Positions 1-8,781 of a stretch of DNA of 8,781 bases are shown piece after piece (within the stretch, counting starts at the first letter, position 1; every line of letters begins with the position of its first letter). The translations under genes and the position numbers were made by a program. This DNA is from Candidatus Gastranaerophilales bacterium. GTDB taxonomy: Bacteria; Cyanobacteriota; Vampirovibrionia; Gastranaerophilales; Gastranaerophilaceae. The stretch lies in the NCBI GenBank assembly GCA_947625445.1, contig CANQOM010000061.1, forward strand, positions 1 to 8,781, written 5' to 3'. The notes under the pieces are model-generated. The model made no database searches. It saw only the letters and a program-made list of their open reading frames with translations, and was not told the DNA's origin.

Positions 1-1653
1 TATGATTATTTTCAACTGATAAATAACTCAAAATATAGTCTTAAAGCAAATGATGCATTAGGAGATATTTTTAAAATCTTTAATCGCCCTAATAAGTCGT
101 TAAATTTTTATAAAAATGCTTTAAAAATTGAACCTTCTGATACTGATATTCATTTAAAACTTGCAAGAATATATGAACAAATGAACGATTATTCTGCTTC
201 GTTAAAAGAATACAGTTATGCATTGGATTCGTCATCTGAAAGAGAAGACATTTTAAATTCTTTAGAAAGAATATGGCAGAAAAAAGTGGATGAAAATAGT
301 GCAGATGCAGAGGCTCACGCAAATTTAGGTGTGGTTTATCAGAAACAAAAACGTTATAATGAAGCACTTTCTGAATATAAAACGGCAGAATCTTTAAATC
401 CTTCAAATATCAATACAAAAATCAATATCGGTACTCTTTATCAGGAACAAAAAAATTATAATGCCGCAATTAATACATATAATTCAATATTACAACTTCA
501 GCCTCAAAATTCTAAAATTCTTGTTTATAAAGCAGAATGTATGAAAGCATTGAACAGAAATGATGATGCTATATCATTATATAAAGCTGCGCTTGGAATC
601 GAGCCAAATAATACTGCTATTAAAGCTTCATTATTTGAACTGTTAAAAAATACGATGTCGACAGAAGATGTTCTTGCTTTTCTTTATAAAAATGTTCAAA
701 ACAGTCCTATGAATTCAGATGCTTATTATGAATTTGCATATGAACTTCATAAGGCTAATAAAATTGATGATGCTATTACTTATTATTTACAAACAATAAA
801 AATGGATAATACAAATATTGATGCATATATTAATTTATCTCAAGCCTACAGACAAAAAGGAAATTATAATGATGCATTTGAAGTTATAAAAAAAGCGAAA
901 ACTATCCAACCTGAAAATCAATTAGTAAAAAAACAGTATGATATTGTGGCACAAGAAATAAGTGCAAATAGCTATAATAAAGCATCTGATGCATTCCAAA
1001 GCGGTGATTATAAATCTGCAATTTCAGAATATATGAAAATAAATCCGCCAACATCAGATTCTTTATTGGGGATTGCAGCTGCATATCAGTCTTTGTCTGA
1101 TAACAATAATGCAATTATTTATTATAAAAAGGCTATGGAATTAGATAGTAAAAATTCTGACATTCCTTTTTATATTGCGTCTTTATATGCGTATTCGGAT
1201 GATTTAAATAATGCAAAGAAATATTTGGATATGACATTGCAAAAGAATCCTAACAATAAACAAGCAAAAGATTTAGCAAATTATATTTTAGAAAAAGAAA
1301 CAGATACTATGCTTACTGATGCAATAAATGATTATGATAATCAAAAATATAATGATTCTATAATTTTATTGAATAAAATTATAGAAAATTCAAATAATAA
1401 TGCGACTGCTTATTACTATAGGGCATTATGTTACGATGCATTAAAAAACTATCAAAATGCTATCAATGATTATAAATCAACGCTGAAATATTCTCCTGAT
1501 ATGGTTATTGCATACTATTCTTTAGGTGTAGACTATGATTATTTACAAAATTTTCAAGCGGTAAAAGAAAATTTTAAAAAGTATTTAGAAAAAGTTAATG
1601 AAGAAAATGAATTTACTAAGTATGCTCAGGCAAGGTTGGAACAATTAAAATAA
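1..1653 (+). CDS. Tetratricopeptide-repeat (TPR) protein, 5' end outside window
   Basis: The reading frame is open from base 1 to the TAA at 1651-1653 (550 residues visible), so the gene starts upstream. The first ATG in the frame, at 181, lies inside a TPR helix and is not the true start. About 13 degenerate 34-residue TPR units can be followed almost end to end, with the usual pattern of small or aromatic residues at helix positions and a Pro/Asn turn after helix B, for example units ending SLNPSN, LQLQPQN, LGIEPNN, LQKNPNN and LKYSPD. Such arrays form a superhelical scaffold that binds other proteins or peptides; no catalytic domain is visible. The repeats are conserved only at protein level. 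Because the N-terminus is missing, a signal peptide or membrane anchor cannot be judged, so its location in the cell is unknown. Its stop codon overlaps the dusB start by one base (TAATG), placing it first or early in a plus-strand operon. The biological role is not recognisable. Confidence 0.93.
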   Translation, partial: YDYFQLINNSKYSLKANDALGDIFKIFNRPNKSLNFYKNALKIEPSDTDIHLKLARIYEQMNDYSASLKEYSYALDSSSEREDILNSLERIWQKKVDENSADAEAHANLGVVYQKQKRYNEALSEYKTAESLNPSNINTKINIGTLYQEQKNYNAAINTYNSILQLQPQNSKILVYKAECMKALNRNDDAISLYKAALGIEPNNTAIKASLFELLKNTMSTEDVLAFLYKNVQNSPMNSDAYYEFAYELHKANKIDDAITYYLQTIKMDNTNIDAYINLSQAYRQKGNYNDAFEVIKKAKTIQPENQLVKKQYDIVAQEISANSYNKASDAFQSGDYKSAISEYMKINPPTSDSLLGIAAAYQSLSDNNNAIIYYKKAMELDSKNSDIPFYIASLYAYSDDLNNAKKYLDMTLQKNPNNKQAKDLANYILEKETDTMLTDAINDYDNQKYNDSIILLNKIIENSNNNATAYYYRALCYDALKNYQNAINDYKSTLKYSPDMVIAYYSLGVDYDYLQNFQAVKENFKKYLEKVNEENEFTKYAQARLEQLK

Positions 1654-2630
1654 TGCAAAAATTAGACCAAAGTATTAAAATTGGTAACGTAATTTTAAAT
1701 AGCAGAGTGGCTCTGGCTCCGTTAGCAGGAATTACGGATTTTGTTATGAGGAAACTAATCAGAAAATATACATCAACTTGTCTTTTAACAACAGAGATGA
1801 TAAGTTCAGAAGCATTGATTCAACGGCAAGATTCTAATATATCATATACAGATGGAAATGAAACACCTGCTTCTTTTCAAATAGAAGGTCATAAACCGGA
1901 ATTAATGGCAAGAGCAGCTAAAATTTTAGAGCCAAATGCAACAATTATAGATATAAATATGGGATGTCCCATAAATAAAATAGTAAAGGGTAATGACGGA
2001 TGTTCTCTAATGAGAAATCCTGAACTTGCACGTGATATATTGATTGCGGTAAAAGAATCAATAAACATACCGGTTACTTGTAAATTCAGATTGGGTTGGG
2101 GGCAAGACAGTAAAAACTTTGTTGAATTTGCTCAATTGATGCAAGATGCAGGAGCTTCAATGGTTACAGTTCATGCCAGAACCCGTACTCAATTATATTC
2201 AGGAGAAGCTGACTGGAAAGAACTTTCTAAACTTCGTGGTGAAATAGATATTCCTTATTTTGCAAACGGAGATATTACATCTCCTGAGAAAGCAAAAGAA
2301 TGTCTTGAAATATCAAAAGCTGACGGAATTGCAATCGGAAGAGCTGCTATGGGTGATTTATCATTAATTTACAGAGTAGAAAAATATTTAAATGATAATA
2401 TATTATTGCCTGAACCTGATTTAAAAGAAAAAATTGCCATGTTAAAAAGTCATTTAGATTTTCAGATTGCATTTAGGGGTGAACAAACAGGTATTAAATT
2501 TTTTAGAAAGTTTTATCCTTGTTATATTAAAAATATAAGAGGTGGTGCTGAGTATAGACACAGACTTGTTACTGAATTAAAATATGATAATATAATGTCT
2601 ATTTTGGATGAAATTGCTTTAAATGGATGA
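1653..2630 (+). CDS. dusB: tRNA-dihydrouridine synthase, DusB family
   Basis: A flavin enzyme that reduces specific uridines in the tRNA D-loop to 5,6-dihydrouridine using NAD(P)H, in the cytosol. The 325 residues match the usual Dus length and order: an N-terminal FMN TIM barrel and a C-terminal helical tRNA-binding domain from about residue 245. Visible signatures are LAPLAGITD (21-29, FMN site), TEMISSEAL (47-55), DINMGCP (100-106) with the presumed catalytic proton donor C105, KFRLGW (144-149), VHARTR (173-178), NGDI (205-208) and GIAIGRAAMG (225-234, FMN phosphate). The spacing and the INMGCP motif favour DusB over DusA or DusC, but the target uridine cannot be read from sequence. The ATG overlaps the TPR stop by one base. 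Only a weak purine stretch (AAGGTTGG, 1632-1639) lies upstream and it is too far for a strong Shine-Dalgarno site, so translation is probably coupled. Its 3' end overlaps the next gene by 8 bases. Confidence 0.
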   Translation: MQKLDQSIKIGNVILNSRVALAPLAGITDFVMRKLIRKYTSTCLLTTEMISSEALIQRQDSNISYTDGNETPASFQIEGHKPELMARAAKILEPNATIIDINMGCPINKIVKGNDGCSLMRNPELARDILIAVKESINIPVTCKFRLGWGQDSKNFVEFAQLMQDAGASMVTVHARTRTQLYSGEADWKELSKLRGEIDIPYFANGDITSPEKAKECLEISKADGIAIGRAAMGDLSLIYRVEKYLNDNILLPEPDLKEKIAMLKSHLDFQIAFRGEQTGIKFFRKFYPCYIKNIRGGAEYRHRLVTELKYDNIMSILDEIALNG

Positions 2631-5600
2631 AAAAAATAAAAAATATAAAAAATATTATGTATATTTAATTTTGACAGTTAATAATACTATTTATTGCGGA
2701 TATACAGATAATGTAGAAAAACGCTATATTCTTCATTGTGAAGGTAAAGGAGCAAAATATACCAGAGCTAATAAGCCTTTAAAATTATTATATACAAAAG
2801 AGTTTGATACAAAGATTGATGCAATGAAGGAAGAAAGACGGATTAAAAAATTATCCAGAAAAGATAAAGAAAAAATTTTTATAAGTTAAAAATTATTTAA
2901 ACATACTAAATTCACATCCGCAGTAATTTTGACGATAAAAACCTTCTTCCTTCGCAATTTTCATTGTTTTTAAGAATCCGTCCTGTTTTTTAAAGTCAAT
3001 ATCTAAAAATTTTAATTCGTATTTTTGTGCTAATTCTTGAGCTATTTCAAAGATTACTTTTGATTGTTTATGAGGACTTACCGTAAGAGTAGTTGTAAAA
3101 TATTCGTATTCAAGTTTAAATGCTTTTAAAACTGTAAATAATAAGCGATATTCAAAACATCTTTGACATCTTTTCCCTCTTTCGGGTTCTTCTTCTAGTC
3201 CTGATATAGCATTGTACCAATTTTCAGGTTCATACTTTTCTATAATTAATTCAACATCTTTTTTCTTTGCATAAGTTATAAGTTCATTTAGTCTTTTATT
3301 ATACTCATCTTCCGGAAATATATTTGGATTAAAGAAATATAAAACAGGACAATACCCAAGTTCTCTTAATTTTTCTATGGGATATGCACTGCATGTTGCA
3401 CAACAAGCATGAACGAGTACTTTTTTATCATTCAATTGAGCCTTTTTCCTTTCCGCCCTGTTCTATAACAAGTTTTTTTAATTCAGGATATGACCCAATT
3501 CCTACTATTTTTCTTATACCTATATAAATTGTCGGTGTTCCGTCTATTTGTTTTGAATCTGCTTCTTTTATTGATTGAGCAATTTCATTATTTATAGCTT
3601 CTGAATTTGCATCTTCTTTCAGTTGATTTATATTTAATTCTGTATTTTGTGCTAATTTTAATATTTCTTCTTCCGTATCAGGAGATTCTTGGAATAATAT
3701 ATCAGACATTTGCCAATATTTATTTTGTTTTTCCGCAGCCATTGCATATCTTGCTTTTAAACATGAATTTTTATGTCCTTCATGCTGCATATTTGGGTTA
3801 CAACTGCGTTCTAACGGTAAATTATGTTGTATTACTTTTACATTCTCAAATTCATTAACTATCCTATGAAAATATAAATTAGCCAAATAACAACCTCCGC
3901 AATTAAAATCTATATATTCATTAATAACTACTAATGCGTCTTTTGGTCCTAATTCATATCCGTTTGATAAATTATTATACATTTTTAATTCTGCTTGCAT
4001 CTCTTTTTGTTTTGCAACTTGAGGAGCTAATACATTTGATATTGTTGTATATGTTAAAATTCCTGCTGCAATGAGTAATACTATTATTAATGCTATTAAA
4101 TATTTTTTTACTTTTACTGCTTCTATAAAATCAGCGAAACTGACTTTTACTTCTTTTAACGGTGAATTACCTTTGGTTTTAGAACATATTGCTATTAATA
4201 AGTCTAAGAAATAGGTCATAAAGCAGAATATACATATAGAATGTATTTTAAATATTGAAATACTTCCCAGAATCATTGATAAAATAAAAGACAAAGAACC
4301 TATACAAAATATATATGATTGCGGGTTTTTAAATACTTTTAAAAAACCTAAAAATTTTATATTTTGAATTTTATCTACATAAGTCATGAAAAGAAAGAAT
4401 ATATATAAAATTAACCCCCAAACAGAAAGAGGTATTCCAAAAAATTGAGAATACGAAGTTTTAGCAACACTATCACAATTCATTGCTTCGTTTATAGCAC
4501 AAATACTTGGCTTTGCTGCTCCTAAAAAATTTGCGTTATAATAAACAACACATAATTCTATTGAAAGTGCTAAACCTATTAAACTTAAAACAGTTATTAA
4601 AATTCTTTTTCCTTTTGTCATTTTATCACCTATTGAAATTGTTTAATTACATCTTTAATTGTATAATTATCGCCGGAAAGTTCTTTTGCCTTTGAAATAA
4701 CTTCTTTATAACGTTCTTCATATGTAGGACGTTCTACTTTATAAAATATTCCTGTATATAAACCTTCTGGAGCAAATGCATATTTCATTGCATTTATCTT
4801 ATCTTCTACATCATGTTCTGAAGGTAAATTACGAACTATTTCTTTTATTTTTTCAAAAGACGAAACTTTATTGTATTGAACACAAGGCGATACAATGTGG
4901 ATAAAAGCAAAACCTTTATGCTTAAGTCCGCCTAAAATTAATTCTTCCAGTTGTTTAATGTCACCTGAATATCCTCTTGCGACATAAGAAGCGTTAAAGG
5001 ATAAAGCCATTAAGACAGGATTGATTCTGTCAGCAGTCCAAGCATAAGGATTACACTTTGTAATTGTTCCTATTCTGGAAGTTGGGGAACATTGACCTTT
5101 TGTTAAGGCATAAATTTCATTGTCCATCATAATATATGTTATATTTGGATTTTTTCTTCCGGCATGAATAAAATGATTTCCTCCAATGCTTAGTCCGTCA
5201 CCATCACCACCAACTGCAATAACATTGATTTCGGGTCTTGCTTCTTTTAATCCTATAGCAACAGGCAAAGCTCTGCCATGAATGGAATGAAATCCGTATG
5301 TAGACAAGAAGAAAGGAAATCTGCTTGAACATCCTATTCCTGAAACTATTGCAGTTTCATGAGTTTGATAATTTAATTGAGCCATTGCTTTTTTTAATGC
5401 CGCCAAGACTGCATGATTGCCACATCCGGGGCACCAAGATGGTTTTACTTTTCCTTTATAATCATTTGCTTCCATTTGTTTCATAATATTCCTCTTTTAG
5501 AAGTGAGTGTGTTTATTAGTTGTAAGTTCATGTTTTGAATTTTCAAGTGCTACGACTTTTTCTATTTCTTCAAGAATTTCTTCAGGAGTGAAAGGAGTTC

Positions 5601-8600
5601 CGTCATACTTTAAAAATTCCAGAACTTCCATTCCTTTATTTATATGTGCGCATCTTTCTACTATTGTTGATTTAAATTGTGCATTATAATTAGCTTCTAT
5701 AACTATAATAACTTCTTTATTTTTGATAAATCCTTTAATCCAATCAGTAGGAAGTGGATATAATGTTCTTGGATAAAGAGCTTGAACCTTTATTCCCTTT
5801 TCTTTTGCTTTATCTATCGCTTCAAATACCGGTCCAGAAGTTGAGCCCCAGCTTATAATACCTATATTGGCTTCATCATCACCGTATGTTTTTGCTTTAG
5901 AAAATTGTCCTGCTGCTGTTTCTAATTTTCTAAAACGTTTTTCTGTCATTTGTCTGTGAACTTCAGGTGCAGGCGTTGGAGCATTATATACAGTATGTTC
6001 CAAACCAGTTACAACATGTTCTCCATATAAATCTCCGGGACAAGTTATTGGTGATATTCCGCTATATGTATCTTCATATCTGTTATATATATCGCCTTCT
6101 GATAATTGCGGTTTTTGTCTGTTGATTATATTTAGTTTTTCTATATCTATCAAGTCTACGCATTCTCTTCTTGGCCCTAAAGAAGCGTCTGAAAGAATTA
6201 TTACAGGAACTTGATATTGTTCTGCAAAATTAAAAGCGTTAATTGTTTGATAGAAACAATCTGCAACATTCATTGGAGCAAGAACTATTTTAGGACAATC
6301 TCCGTGAGTTCCGTACATTGCTGCAAATAAGTCGCTTTGTTCTGTTTTAGTGGGAACTCCTGTACTTGGTCCGCACCTTTGAACATCAGCTATGACTACA
6401 GGAATTTCAGCCATTGATGCCAATCCTAAAGCTTCCTGCATTAATGAAAACCCGGGACCTGATGTTGCAGTCATTGATTTTACACCGCCGTATGAAGCTC
6501 CGAGTGCATAATTTATTGCTGCAATTTCGTCCTCACATTGAACCATTTTTCCGCCAAATTTCGGAAGCTCTTTTGCAAGCCATTCCATGATTTCTGTGGC
6601 AGGTGTTATCGGATAACCGGAAAAAAATCTACACCCTGCAGCTATTGCTGCAAGCCCTATGGCTTCATTACCTGACATTATAAGCTTTGCCCCGGTTGAT
6701 TCCATTTTTACATTTTCATAATTATCTTTTCTTTCAAGCTTATTGTGTGAATATTCTACACCTGCGTTCAATGCTTTTTTATTAGAATCAATTACTTCTT
6801 GAGGTTTATTTTTATATCTTAGTTCTATATCTTTTAATATTTGTTCTTCAAGATGTAAATTTTTAATAATCCCGACGACAATACCTAAAGCAACCATATT
6901 TCTTGAACGTGGTGAACCTAATTCTTTTGCTATACTTTCAAGAGGCACTGCGTATTTTATTATATCTTCTCTTGTTTCTTTTAAATCTTTTACTAAATCA
7001 GAATCATAAATTAATATGCCATTTTGAGACATTTCTGAAATACACTCATATATAGTGTCTTCATCTAAACATATAAGAATGTCAGTATTACCAGTTGCAG
7101 TTAAAGCTTTATGTTCACTAATTCTTAGGGTGTAATAACACTTTCCGTCACCTCTTATTTCTGAAGGGAAAGCCCTGTATGTAGTAACATAATATCCTTT
7201 TCTTGCGGTTGCATATGATAATATATCGCCTGAACTTATTATTCCCTGACCGGATGTACCCGATATTTTTATTCTTAAGTCTTTCATGTACTAACCCTCT
7301 CTTATTATAATTTTATTACTAAAATTTTAAATAGAGCAAGTACTTATGTGATTTTTTGTTATATCATAATATTGTCAAAGAATTAAGGAAAAAGGAAGAT
7401 AATATGTTTGAGCAATATTTTTCAAATAGAATAAAGAAAACCCCGTCTTCTTTTATCAGAGATATTTTAAAAGTAATTCAAAAACCTGAAATAATATCAT
7501 TTGCAGGAGGACTTCCAAATCCTATATCTTTTCCTCAAGAAGAATTAAAAATATCGATGAATCGAATTGCAGATAAATATAAAGATAAATTATATCAGTA
7601 TTCAACAACTTTAGGGTTGGATTCTTTAAGAGATTATATTGTTAACAGATACAAAAAATTATGGAATATGGATATAGATATTTCAAATGTAATGATTACT
7701 ACAGGTTCTCAACAGGCTATCGATTTAATAGGGAAGGTATTTGTTAATGAAGGAGATAAAGTACTTGTTGAAAAACCTTCATATCTTGGAATTTTGCAGA
7801 CATTCTGTTTGTATTGTGCTCAATTTATACCTGTTTCTTTAGATAAAGACGGACTTAATATTGAAGAATTAAAAAATACCATAAGTATGCATAAACCCAA
7901 ATTGGCTTACGTGATACCTAATTTCCAAAATCCTACAGGTTTAACTTATTCTAAAAATAACAGACAGGAAGTTTTTGAAGTTATTAAAAATGAAGACATA
8001 ATTCTTATTCAGGATGATCCTTATGGCGAATTAAGATTTACAGAGGATGAAAGACTCCCTTATATTGGTATGAATGCAACAGAAAAAAATATATACCTTG
8101 GCTCATTTTCTAAAATTATTACCCCGGGAATGAGATTGGGATATATTATTGCTTCAAGTGAAATCATAAGAATGCTAGAAACTGCAAAACAAGCGTCAGA
8201 CTTGCATTCTAATATATTCTCTCAATATTTAATCTCAGATTATCTTGAAAATAATAATCTGGATGAACATATTAAAAAAATTAGGAATTTGTATAAAAAT
8301 CAAGCTCAAACAATGGTTAACGCAATGAAAGAAGCATTTCCTGAAGATGTTAAATTTACCGTTCCTCAGGGAGGTATGTTCTCGTGGGTAACTATTCAAG
8401 AAGGTAAATCTGTATTAAAACTCTTTGATAAAGCTATAGCCAAAAAAGTTGCCTTCGTTCCCGGACATCCTTTTTATGTTAATCCAATACCTGATAAAGT
8501 TAATACATTGAGGTTAAATTATACGAATGCTGATGCAAATACTATTAAAACCGGTATTGAACGTTTAGCGGAAGCTATGTTGGAAGTTTAAGTATGATTA

Positions 8601-8781
8601 AAAATTTTGATAAAATTATAAAAAAAATAAAAGAAATGGATTTAAAACAAACTCAGTTTGTTAAATTTATGGAAGATATTCATGATCCTTTTATTGTTCT
8701 TATTGCCTGTATTTTGTCATTAAGAACAAATGATAAAACAACATACCCTGCTACAATGCGTATGTTAGAATTAGGCAGGAC

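Overview
The window comes from an AT-rich bacterial chromosome (roughly 30% G+C by eye) using the standard code. It is gene-dense, with tight operons and no sign of mobile DNA. The combination of a membrane VKOR fused to a periplasmic DsbA-like domain (typical of the cyanobacterial lineage and some other phyla), a two-subunit ferredoxin-dependent 2-oxoacid oxidoreductase, oxygen-independent QueH and very low G+C suggests an anaerobic, non-photosynthetic relative of Cyanobacteria (Vampirovibrionia/Melainabacteria, e.g. gut Gastranaerophilales). This is an inference from gene content, not a demonstrated assignment; another low-G+C anaerobic phylum is possible.

Layout. (1) Positions 1-2889, plus strand: the 3' part of a long tetratricopeptide-repeat (TPR) gene, open to the left edge, then a tRNA-dihydrouridine synthase (dusB family) and a small GIY-YIG domain protein. 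The junctions overlap by 1 and 8 bases, so these look translationally coupled. (2) Positions 2893-7287, minus strand, transcribed right to left: fused gamma-alpha subunit of a 2-oxoacid:ferredoxin oxidoreductase (korA-like), its TPP/Fe-S beta subunit (korB-like), the VKOR-DsbA fusion, then queH, with gaps of 12 and 8 bases and a final 8-base overlap. (3) Positions 7288-7403: a 116-base divergent promoter region, almost entirely A/T, with an imperfect inverted repeat. (4) Positions 7404-8781, plus strand: a class I PLP aminotransferase and, 2 bases later, the start of an endonuclease III-like gene cut by the right edge.

How the genes fit together. The aminotransferase makes 2-oxoacids from amino acids (or the reverse), and the divergent oxidoreductase can oxidise 2-oxoacids to acyl-CoA with reduction of ferredoxin (or run reductively), so the pair may act together in amino-acid metabolism. 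VKOR-DsbA introduces disulfides into exported proteins. QueH and the Dus enzyme both modify tRNA, and their operons end tail to tail only 3 bases apart. I see no defence system, prophage, CRISPR array, RNA gene or clearly new system; the most interesting points are the redox-themed minus-strand operon and a few translation-initiation details.
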